From assembly GCA_017979445.1 (NCBI GenBank), contig CM030718.1, forward strand, positions 28,391,021 to 28,455,020: a stretch of DNA of 64,000 nt, in the 5' to 3' direction. This document shows, one piece after another, positions 35,291 through 45,992 of this stretch. This DNA is from Akebia trifoliata (Eukaryota > Streptophyta > Magnoliopsida > Ranunculales > Lardizabalaceae). Position 1 is the stretch's first letter; each line of letters starts with the position of its first letter. Both the position numbers and the translations under genes were made by a program. The notes beneath the pieces were generated by a model that saw only the letters and a program-made list of their open reading frames with translations, was not told where the DNA came from and did no database searches.

Positions 35291-35512
35291 CAACATAAAT
35301 TCCAAAGATTCTTTTTCAAGAGATTAAAAAAAACTGACAAAGAAATTAAAAAAAATATTACAAAAATCAATTATTTAATTAAATAAAAGAGAAAAATCAA
35401 TTATTTAATTTAAGATAAAGACGAAAAATAAAAATGGAATAAGTTGTCAAAATTCCAATTTTCTATTTTTATTGTAAGGGTAGTGATAATTGCATAAATA
35501 ATCAAATATGAA

Positions 35513-35746
35513 ATCAAAGATTTTTAAACTCGTTCGAGACCAAGATGTATCGCTCGAGTTAACTCGATATCAGAGTTGAACGAGACAAACTCCCAAAGTC
35601 ATTTTTTTGATTGAGTTTAACATCTCATGTACAATTTTTCGAGTTATCTCACGAGACGTCTCAAACGTATCGAAAAATCATCCGAGACGACTCAGTATCA
35701 AAACTGAACGAGACGAGACGCGATACCGAGTTTAAAAACCATGAAT
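35513..35746. mobile_element. Inverted-repeat element, family M, copy 2
   Basis: Left GATTTTTAAACTCGTTCGAG, right (reverse complement) CATGGTTTTTAAACTCGGTA. The interior is full of GAGACG/CTCGAG words. A possible degenerate duplication (GAAATCAAA/GAATCAAAC) needs an indel to align. Confidence 0.6.
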
Positions 35747-35936
35747 CAAACAGAAAAAAGGTCAAATTGAAAGAATTTAGATAAGATTAATATGAGGAAT
35801 CCTATTTCAAACCCCTTCTATACTTATATTGCCATGTAGTTTGCCACGTGGCTTAATGTCCTCTTATAGACACTTGTTTATCGTCTACCATAGTTTATTC
35901 CGTAAGTCCAGATGAAATTCCTTAAAAACCTTAAAT

Positions 35937-35944
35937 TATATAAA
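35937..35944 (+). promoter_or_regulatory. Likely TATA box of GET4
   Basis: TATATAAA, 40 bp before the start codon, followed by a short GAAGAAGAAGA leader. Position would give a very short 5' UTR. Confidence 0.45.
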
Positions 35945-35983
35945 ATTACTAATTGCGAGGAAGAAGAAGAAGAATCAATTTTC

Positions 35984-38900
35984 ATGGCGAGAGAGAGACC
36001 CAAAAGAGGAGCATTGCCTCCCTCGCAAGAGGTAACCCTAATTTTGCCTTTTTTTCTTATTTGAAAAAAAATCAGTTTTTTTTTTTAACCCCACAATTGA
36101 TGGACGGATCAAAAACCCTAATTTCTCAAAAATCGAATCACAAAGTCGAGTTTCGAATCGTATAAATGGATCTCCGATAGATTTTTTCTTTTTAGAGATT
36201 GCAAATGTTGAAAGATTTACAATGGAATATTCTTAGTTTGGGCTTGGACCCATAGCTCTGATGGGTTCAAGTACATCTTATTAAAAGAAAAAAAAAATTG
36301 AATCTTTATAAGTTAGGGATGTTGAAATGTTGATGAAGTGCTCATGCTTGCATTTTTTATTTGGGTTTAATGAGTAATTGTAGACATCTGAGTTCATTTG
36401 GTTGAATTTTGTATTATTGGCTGTTAAAATGCAGACAATAGAGAAGTTAGAGAAGACTGTAAATGATGGTAATTACTATGGAGCCCAACAGATGTACAAG
36501 TCTATTACTGCAAGGTTTGAAAATTATCTTTATTTACTTATTGGGTATCCGATTTGGTAACATTTATGTCATGGGATGTGAAACACTGATACCCACTTGC
36601 TTGGAATGCTGATTAGTGTAAATTAAGGTCGCCTATTCTACTCGGGGTACTCCAAATGGGATCCTTATTTGTATTGGAGACTTCAAATTTGTATGTAATC
36701 TTAAATCGTTGTGGTATGGGTCAGAGTCTATGTTATAGCCAGGGCAGACAGAGAAAGTATACCTTTAAAAGAAAAAAAAACCCTTTAAAGAACGAATATT
36801 TATTCTGAACGCTTTGATCCGTGTTGGAGCACATTTTATATCTCTTTCAAAGTTAAAAAAAATAATAAAAATGAAAGAAAGATTGGACTCACATGAATGT
36901 CAATCATCATGGAAATTGTTTGATGCTGGTATGTGTAATATAGTTCTCTATATATTTTGATGGTTAACTACTCCCTACCTTCATCTTGTTCACTCATTTT
37001 GGGATAAGTTGAATGTCGTTATTTTTAGAGAGCTTCTATTGCCACACCAACTTTTACTAATGGCACCACAATTGTGTGTGTGCTATTTCTTTGGTGATTT
37101 ACATATGAATTGGGGTGGTGTTAGCAAAAGTTGGTATGGCAATAGAAGGTATCTATTTTTAATGTGGATGGAGATAATGAGAGCGAATTTGAACCCCCTT
37201 TCATTAAAAAAGCATTTGGCTTTGGACAGTGGAATGGAATTAACTCGTTCAACTGACCCAAATGTTCGGGATAAGGCTTTGTTGTTGTTGTTGTCGAATC
37301 TCGAATGTGGTTATTGTCAAATGATGGTTTTTACACCTCAGTAATTTTCTCCAGGGACATTTTTTTTTTAAAATCAGTACATTTAGAGCTGTGGACAATG
37401 AGCTTACCTTGGAAAATTTTGTTTTCTGTTCTTTCATTTGGGAAGAGCTATATGAGGTGATATAGGAGATCTTGGGTTTGTTCTTCTACTGGTGTAAGAT
37501 GAGTAAGGACTTCGATGGAGTGTTTTTTGAGGACTTTGTTTTTAAGTGGGAGGAGGAGCTCTACTCCTTGTAGTGGCGTGTTGTGTTTTTTTTTTTTTTT
37601 GGTTTTTGTGCTTTGTATGGGGGCCATCTTGTCCTTCGTTTTATTTTATTAATACATTTATACTTATCAAAAAAAGAAAAAGAAATTAAGGCATGTGCAC
37701 TGATGAAAATGTGTATACTTGATTACAGATATGTATCTTCTGAGAGGTATACCGAAGCCTTGGATATTTTACAATCAGGTGCTTGTATTCAACTGAAACA
37801 TGGGCAGGTTATGTTCTTCCAAGTTTCATCTCTAATTAAAGCTAGTTTTTATCTTCTTATAATGATTATTATTATTATTATTATTATTTACATTTTACAT
37901 TTTTATTATTATATATTATTATTATTATTATTATGATGATGATAATTGTTATTATTTTATGTTTAGATTATATAGTGTATGTCACACAAATTCATGATTC
38001 CAGTGAAAGTTTGCTCAATTCAATTGCTATTAATTTACTTAAAATAATATCATATGTTCATTAGATTGATCTTTATTTATTATTCAAAGTGGACTGATCT
38101 ATCTTTCACCATAAAGATGAAGTTCTATTCTATTAAAACTCTCAGAGAATATGTCACGAAATATTTGTTGTCTTATTCTCCCTGATTCCTAATTTTATTT
38201 TCTTTCAGAATTTATTTTATTTATATGCTGCTACATGAAATGTTTTCAGGTTACTTGTGGAGCTGAACTTTCCGTGTTGTTTGTGGAGACACTTGTTAAA
38301 GGGAAATTTCCTTACAGTGAAGAAACTCTTGGTGAGGTTCTTTTCTTGTGATATAACTGGTACCACTTGCTTACACGTTCTCTTATTTTAGTTTTAAAAT
38401 TTAGGAATTTCCCAACCCCAAATATCTTCAATATATCTTATGTATTATTGCATCTATTAATTAGCCGCTGAAAATCCATAACTGTTCTACCGAGAGTGGC
38501 CACTGTCCGACCGTAATTTTTAAAAAGTTCAGTGGTTAGAGTTGATTTTTAAACATAAATGTCATGTTTTGTCAATCAGGTTAAAATTTATCTTTTTTAT
38601 GCATTGGCATGTTTTGTGGTTGGTCTACATTTTTCTTTTTTGCTTTTATTTTCTTCAGTTCTCACTTTTGTATTTCTCTTCTCATAATTATGACTGACAT
38701 TTACATTAGACCGTGTCAGGAAAATTTACCAGGAATTTCCACAGTTTTCTGTGCCACAACACTTAGAGGATGATGATGACATGCAAAAGCTTTCTGAAGC
38801 CCTTGGGTTTGCAAAAACACGTGTGGAGGGTTGTTCATCATTCTTGAGGGCTGCACTCAAGTGAGATCCTTCTGTCCCCTCTCTTTCCCTCCTTGGTTCA

Positions 38901-41900
38901 AAAAGGGTTGCTGTGTTCATGCTTTTATTCTGTTGCCTTTGAGCACCACTTATATATGGATGCTATGAAATGTGTTCATCATCTCTTGTGTCTTTGATAC
39001 TTCCTCCAAATTCTAAGTCAGGTTCTTTATGGAATCCTGTTGACATATGGTTAACACTGTGATGTGGTTGGAATGGCATCTATTATTCTCTTTGTAGTCT
39101 ATCTGCTCTTCTTTTAGTCTCAGAGGGGTGCTTTATCCTCTTACATGTCTGCCAGTTCTGGTGTGCTAATTCTATGTTTTCTTCTATCATTCATTGATCC
39201 ATATTCACTTGGCTATTCATGTTTCTTTCCTTAGGTGGTCTGCGGATTTTGGAGCTCCCAGAAGTGGATCTCCTGAACTACATGATATGTTAGCTGAATA
39301 CATATTTTCTGAATCTCCTGAGTTGGTAATTCTATTAGGGAACTCTAGGCTGTGACTGGATCATCATACAATTTTCCTTCTTTATTTATCGGCTTTATGG
39401 TTTTCTGCTAGTTTGTTACTGATCGTCAGCCTCATGAAGTTTTCTTGGATATCTGTTTCAATAAGGCTGAAGGGAAATTCTTACAATCTCAATGCTTGTT
39501 ATTTGAGTAACTTTAGGTTTCTTTAAAAAAAAAAGTGTTTTAGAAGGTATCTGACATTTGAGTGTAACAAAGGTGTCTGGCACGGAAATTTTTTAGAAAA
39601 TGGGGTCTCCCTATCTAGTCCAATACATATTGCTATCAGGGTCTTACATTTTGGCAAACATCTTATAATCTTGTTTTGATTTCGAGCAAGAAATCATGAC
39701 TAAGTCCTGATACAAAACTTCCAGCACCTTGACCATAATTTTGGCAAAATATCTAAATTTCAAGATTTCATTTCATTAGGCCAAGATCCCATCAAGGGGG
39801 AAGAGTAGTGCTAGATGGATGATCTCCTCGGAAATCATCATCCCCAATTTTTATGGATAAGGCTTTGGTGGTGTTGATGATTTCGATTTGTTCGTTCAGG
39901 ATTGAAACATGTCTAACATCGATAATTAAAATCTTGATCATAGATAAGAGGTCTTGATGCATCATATGCTTTTACATGTTGTCTCATATAATTTGTTGGC
40001 TCAGTCAATAACAATATGCTGCTGCTTTGCAGGATATGGCTAGAGTGTCACTTCATTTTGTTCGAGGGAACAACCCAAAGAAGTTTGCTTCTGCATTAGT
40101 AAATTTTATGGGCAAGGTTAGCTTTCTTTGGTACTCGAAATCCTTTTGTTCTGATGAACATGTTTAAGTTATAATTCCTTTTTTTTTTTTTCCAAAAAAC
40201 TTACGTTATGATACAAAAAATGCAACTTCACTATATTATCCCATTTGGTTAAATTGGAATCTCATTGTCATGCATTTAGTATGTTTCATTGTCTGCAGGA
40301 GCTAAACTGCTTGTGGACGAAGCTTTAATGTTTTTATTTGGCTTTTAAGTTCCATTCACATGGTTTATTTGGGTTTTTACTGTTAAAGAAGCGTCTTTCT
40401 TCTTCTCCTTTTCATCACTTCTTGAACCCTTGATCTTTGGGTTTAAATACAACATCCCTTCATTAAGACAAGGAAGCAGTGATTACAGTTAAAAGAAACT
40501 ACATTTTTGTATCCAAAATTAATTTGGGCAATTTACTATTGAATATGGCATTATATTTTTTGGGATCCCTCCTCCCCCAATTTCCTTCCATTTTTTCACA
40601 TTATCCAAAATTAATAGATGATTTAGCCTTATCTTTTGACAGAAAAATATACACATAAAATAATGCAATATTATACTTTGCTAAGTTCTTATCTCCAAAT
40701 ATGTTTGACGGGTACTCTTTTTAACAATGTAGTGCTATCCAGGTGAAGATGATTTGGCCATTGCCCGGGCAGTTCTTATGTAAGTCATCTATCTTGCATT
40801 GCACAATGCATTCTCTCCAAAATGCATTTTGGTGACATGTTCTACGAAAAACACATTAAATAATGGAAAATATGTGAAGTATTGCATATCCAAACTGCTT
40901 CTTCAATTTTAAATTTCATGTCCTTTTGCCAGATAAGGTTCTGCCACTTGTGAAGTTTAGGCTTTTTCTTGTAGGTATTTATCACTAGGAAATCTCAGAG
41001 ATGCTAACTATGTCATGGATGAATTAAAGAAGCAAGCGGAATCAAAGAAGCTCGACTTTGTAGACTTAGATTTGATCAAGTTCATCACATATCTTTTACA
41101 GACGTAAGTCTTTCTTATTCATATTTGATTATGTTTCACTATGTTTTAGTGCAGGGCATTGCTACAAAGTAGAGGAAAATTTCGTGGATTATAGTTAGAA
41201 TCTCTATGTATTTTGAGTTTGCTTGTATTGGCTGGTTTTCTGGATTGACGGTCCCATTTCTGTTTTCCACTCATAAAAGGTTCCCTAAGACACAAAACAC
41301 TATTTTTTCAATCTAGTCCATCCAGAGAACAAATGTTTTTCACGAACATAAATTCAGAAGTTGTCAAGCAAATCGGATTGACAACCAAATATCCTTATTC
41401 AAACCATGTCAATTGAATTAAAATATCTAATATGTTAACTTTCAATTTAGACTAGCTACTATTTGACACAGTGGATAAAAGATCAATTGGTGTCCTTTCA
41501 TGCAGGTTGGAAAGAGATGCTTTGCCACTTTTTAGGATGCTGCGACAAAATTACAAGTCAAGCATAGATAGAGATCCTGCATTTAATGAGGTTTGCTTCT
41601 TCTTTCATTTCTAAGGTTGATCTCGTGCTAATGTGCTTCTTGCATTATGGTATTTCCCAAACAAGTTCCTAGATGACAAGTTGGCAGTTTAACTCATTCT
41701 TTTATTTATGATATATGTGACTATTCTCCCAGGTTTGTGTATGAGAGTGCTGTTATCTTGTGCCCTAAGGGCACACGTTAAGATGCATTAAATACACTTC
41801 AAAATTTTATTTTACTACCTAAAATGTATCAAATGCTTATTTTCAGGTGTTTTAAATGCATCTTAACATGTGCCCTTGGGGCACATGTTACCAAAACCCT

Positions 41901-42744
41901 TTTTATTTATTTATGTGAATGATACAGCAACTAGTGATCTTCACTTGTCATTATCAGTTTAATGCGAATGCTAGGTATATGTAAATTCTAACACCTAGAT
42001 GTTTTAGTTACTTGACGAGATTGCAGAGAAGTTTTATGGAGTACGACGTAGAAATCCTCTTCAAGGGATGTTTGGGGATTTTTTTAAGGTAATTAATTCT
42101 TTCTCCTTCAAGTTGATGCTGTATTTTTTCAAGTTTTCAATATATTAATTGAATAAAGTAGTAGACTATTCTTGAGGTTCTTTTTTGAACCCATCCATTT
42201 TTTTCATTGTTTTTAATGATTTGGAGAAATCATGTAATTGTTTCAACCGTATGTCGATGTAAGCAACTAAAAGAAATTGTTTATACTCCACCTCTGTACA
42301 CCACACCGTGTGCGATCTTCCATGTTGGAGCCCATGAAATTCTCTGCAGTATCAATGGAGCAATTAGATTGGGTCTCTCTTAATTTCTAGGGAGAATTAT
42401 TCTTTTGAGAAACTTATTTTCAAGATATTATTCAAGTCAGGCAACGAAACAATTGTTGTACATTCTCGAGAATCCAAACAAATTATCTTCTCAGATGGTC
42501 AAGACAGCGGAAAACAAAACTCCAGAGAAAACTTTATAGATTGAATCACCAATTTATAAGAATTTATTAAATTCCTATTCTGTTCTCACCTAAGATTATA
42601 TTGTTTTCGAAGAATACTCTCTATGTTCTTTGATGCTTGTACTTCTTGTGGATTTAATTTCATCTTAGTTAAATCTGACCACTTTTTTTTTTTCTTTTTT
42701 TTTTTTTAATGTAGATGATGGGAGGTGGCGATGCAGCAATTTAA
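35984..42744 (+). CDS. GET4: GET4 homologue (guided entry of tail-anchored proteins factor 4)
   Basis: Twelve exons: 35984-36031, 36435-36514, 37729-37807, 38250-38331, 38710-38860, 39235-39325, 40033-40116, 40733-40779, 40975-41103, 41506-41590, 42008-42088, 42715-42744. All use GT-AG, all phases agree, and the product is 328 residues, close to the Arabidopsis protein (At5g63220). GET4 is a cytosolic alpha-helical-repeat adaptor that, with GET5/UBL4A-type partners, hands tail-anchored proteins to GET3. Visible conserved words: [79 protein letters not shown] and [17 protein letters not shown]. Introns 2 and 10 hold hairpin MITEs and intron 3 a TTA microsatellite. The last exon encodes only nine residues. 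Start context is TTCATGG. No defect is seen. Confidence 0.95.
37031..37149. mobile_element. Hairpin MITE, family T, copy 2 (GET4 intron 2)
   Basis: AGCTTCTATTGCCACACCAA at the left pairs with (reverse complement) CCTTCTATTGCCATACCAAC at the right, about 37 bp arms. Confidence 0.6.
37865..37889. repeat. (TTA)n microsatellite in GET4 intron 3
   Basis: Eight or so TTA units, repeated after a short interruption at about 37916-37933. Confidence 0.85.
41751..41892. mobile_element. Well-preserved hairpin MITE in GET4 intron 10
   Basis: Arms TGTGCCCTAAGGGCACACGT + TAAGATGCATTAAA and mirror (TGTGCCCCAAGGGCACATGT + TAAGATGCATTTAA in reverse complement) pair over about 50 bp with few mismatches. The arm itself starts with a short palindrome GTGCCCNNAGGGCAC. 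Confidence 0.75.
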
Positions 42745-44860
42745 AGATCTCTTCAGTCTCTCTACTTAGACAAAGCAGCCGTGCTAGTCTTGGATCATGG
42801 TTATGGTTCCCAAAGGAGCGACTGACCCGTTTGGCATTTCGAAATCATTCATCTGGTGTTTCTGAAGCTCAGTGTATCTATATATAAATGCAAATTATGG
42901 AGATTTGTAAGTGTTCAAGATTTAGTATTTTTACTCAATTTCGACGTCCATGCCCCTATCTTCTCCAATAAAAAAAGGGTAAGTTGGAACACTTAAATCT
43001 GTGACTCTTGGTATTTAAGTCAATTTCTTACTTTTATGGTCCCAATCTAACTGTAGATCAGAAATTTTGAATTTGCCCAATTCTTGCAATTTTGGGTCCA
43101 TCAAATTATGAACCTACATCTGGTTTATCTTAATTGTTTGAGTTCATGAATTGTGTATCACATTCATTGCCAAATGTTAAGTTTGTTTACTAGTGTTGGT
43201 TGATCTGCACATTCTACCATCAAAGTAGTAACTATTTAGGCAAAATTACTTAAAGGACCCTGGTGGAGGGATTTTTTTTCTAAATAGTCTTTAAGGTTTG
43301 GGTGGTCTCTTAATAGTTCATTTAATACACTTTTCTTTTCTTAACCTTCCCTGGACATCTCCTACCTTTCTCACGTTAACCATTCAACTCATTGTTCTCA
43401 CCAAAAAAATTGTATTTTTGACATCTCAATTGAGTTTCGGAGATATTTCGTTGGAAATGATTTATGAAGGAAGAATAAGTCATTTTCAAAGTTTTTTTCA
43501 AATATTTTGAAGTTGAATGTGAAAAATTAGGATTTTTTTTTTCTTCACATTTTTCTTAATTTTTAGATGAAAATTGGTTAAGAATGATTCTTTTGGGTTG
43601 AAATTATCTAAACAAGTGGTTATCTCAAGTTTGTAATTCATCTTTTCATGTATTTTAGTTAAAAAAAAAAAACGAAAATTGAAAATGGATGGGTTTTACC
43701 GTTGTCAAGTTTACCCCTTTTTATTTAAAAAGTAGAGAACTCGATTGTAAATAGTGCAATAAAAATTGTGAACTATTAAGAAAAAATTTGTGAATTCCAC
43801 ACTAAGTAAAAAATTGTCAAACTTCGACAGTAAATAAAAAGTGGTGAACTTGACATTTTGTGATGGTAAGAAACTTTATTCTGTAATGATAACTTACTTT
43901 GCACCAAATCTAATCCAACAACAATTAAATAGGATCAGTTAAAATTACATATAAAATAAAAATATACTCGATAAAGTGAAATGGAGGAATAAATTTTGTT
44001 TAACTGACCTCAGAATAAGGTTAATTAAATAAAATATATAATGTAATTTAGATACTTACTCATAAATTATTAGACTTGATTTCTTTCGGATTGTATATGG
44101 TTGATCAAGAACCAATATCTAAAAGATATCGAATCGTGTTCTAGTGGATCCATATCCTAAGTTATTAGAGCAAATCGAGCCAACTGAAACTGGATCTGAT
44201 CCGACCCATTGACAGCCCTTTCTCTTTCCAGCCAACTGAACCTGAAATGTCACCAAATACTCCCTTTGTCCAACCTAACTTGTCTTGAAACCTTTAAGCA
44301 AATAAGAAAATTATTTGAAATTTTGACAACTTAACGTTTCCTTGCCTTCTAATCTAAGAAACAAAAGTGATAGCTAGCTTCCCACCACCATACCTTCCCC
44401 ATTACATTTCCTTTTTGTTTTTTTGGTACCATTTCTTTATGAAAAAATAAAATATAATTAAAAGCTAAAACTTCCATCATTTATTTAAAAGGATCGTACG
44501 GTCCAAATCACATAATCTGTCTAATCAAACGGCTTACATTTCTCGGAGTTGGTCCAAACTTGTCAGTATCCTACAAATTAAAAGTATAACAAAAAAAAAT
44601 TATATTTTTCCATTTTTAGTTAAAATAACTTGACTAATACTACCAAACTAATAATAATAATTATTATTATTACAATAACTTGTATATGTTATGGATATTT
44701 TAGTCATTAATGTTATTTAATTGATGATATTTAGTCATTTTCTTCAACATATAATTCTTAAACGATCGTGAGGTGGCCCCTATGACTATGAGTGTCTGTT
44801 ATGTTGTAGGGTCAAAATTAAAATGATATATATTTTTTTCAAATAATCATAGATTATGGT

Positions 44861-45133
44861 CAAGAATGGAATTTATTTATGTAGGTTGGTTTCCGATCCA
44901 ATTGGTTTGGGTTTCTTGAGAAAATCAAATCGGATCCACACTTGTTGAAATCATCCTAAAAAAAATCAGCCTAATCCAAAACTTTTAAGTCATACCAATT
45001 TTATTAATCAATTGAATGCTAATCATACATATATAAGATATAATCCTGGTCGAAGAATGGAATTTATTTATGTAAGTTGGTTTCGGATTCAGTTTAGTTT
45101 GGTTTCTTGAGAAAATCGGATCGGATCCACACC
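44861..45133. repeat. Direct duplication of an about 83 bp unit
   Basis: Units 44861-44943 and 45051-45133 share GAATGGAATTTATTTATGTA, then GTTGGTTTC and TTCTTGAGAAAATC, TCGGATCCACAC. The start-to-start distance is about 190 bp. Confidence 0.7.
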
Positions 45134-45165
45134 TCATGTGCTTCTTCATACCTATGTATTTATTA

Positions 45166-45925
45166 GGTAAATTAGATATACCCTTCTATATTTTTGTGAA
45201 TATTCAAAATAACCCCTTGTGTTTTCAAACTAATGACATACTCCTTGACCTTGGTCTTCTCTAATGTACTAACAAAAAATAACCCAAACACCCTCATTTT
45301 CAGTCTCAAGCCAAAAAAAAAAAAAAAAACATTTGATTTTTACTCTCAAAATCTTGCATTTTCAACCTTAATATCCTATCTACTTCACCCTTCGAACCCC
45401 GCAAAAAAAAGAAAAAAGACGATTATTTGGGATATATAAAATGATATATTTTTGGGTAGAAAAATATAGAATTTTCTGCCAAGGATTAAAAACGAATGGA
45501 TTATTTGACACCCCCACGTGGCATACTCAAAATACTCTTTTGACGTGGGATGTGTCTTTTTTTCATCGAGATACATAACTGCACATATTTATGGGGATGT
45601 GCAGTTGTATTTCCCGAGGCATAAAGTCTATGGTTCTAGCACATGCCATGTCAAGAGAGTATTTTGAGCATGCCATGTGGGGAAGTCAAATTATCATGAC
45701 TCATATTTTACCATAGAATTTGAAGAAATGGAAGATCATTGACTTTTGGGAGAAAAATAAAGGAGTTCTTTTTGCTAAAGGTTGAAAATGAGGGCCTTTA
45801 GGTCATTTTCTCAAAATGTCTATAACAAAAGACTGTAGTCAAAAAGGGCATACCATCAATTTTAAAACATAAGGAGGGTATTTGAAATACTCACCTAAAC
45901 ATGGAGGGGTATATCTAAATTCACC
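45166..45925. mobile_element. Long-TIR element, copy D
   Basis: The longest preserved inverted ends of the family: left GGTAAATTAGATATACCC ... GTGAATATTCAAAATAACCC ... GTTTTCAAACTAATGACATA, right (reverse complement) GGTGAATTTAGATATACCCC ... GAGTATTTCAAATACCCTCC ... GTTTTAAAATTGATGGTATG, about 100 bp each. A family-P hairpin (45496-45700) is inside. Flanks are both ATTTATT-like, so a target duplication is hard to judge. Confidence 0.7.
45496..45700. mobile_element. Hairpin element, family P, nested in copy D
   Basis: Left GATTATTTGACACCCCCACG ... GGCATACTCAAAATACTC pairs with right (reverse complement) GATAATTTGACTTCCCCAC ... GGCATGCTCAAAATACTC. The centre has CATCGAGATACATAACTG. Confidence 0.7.
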
Positions 45926-45992
45926 TTTATTTATTTGACTCTCTCGCATCTCGCATGTAAGAAAGGCTCAAGAGCACAAAAAATTGTTCCAA

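Larger units (their letters stand above)
34771..35983. promoter_or_regulatory. Shared divergent 5' flank of PBCP and GET4
   Basis: The two start codons are 1.2 kb apart and point away from each other. The PBCP side has a GA-rich leader. The interval holds a hAT-like MITE (34974-35189) and two family-M pieces (35203-35290, 35513-35746). A TATATAAA lies 40 bp before the GET4 ATG. Confidence 0.6.
42745..45992. other. Intergenic region between GET4 and TBL33
   Basis: GET4 3' UTR, then AT-rich unassigned sequence to about 44100. A hAT-like right end (GACCCATTGACAGCCCT near 44215) stands without a clear left partner. A direct duplication (44861-45133) and long-TIR copy D (45166-45925) fill the rest. 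No gene is recognised. Confidence 0.6.
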
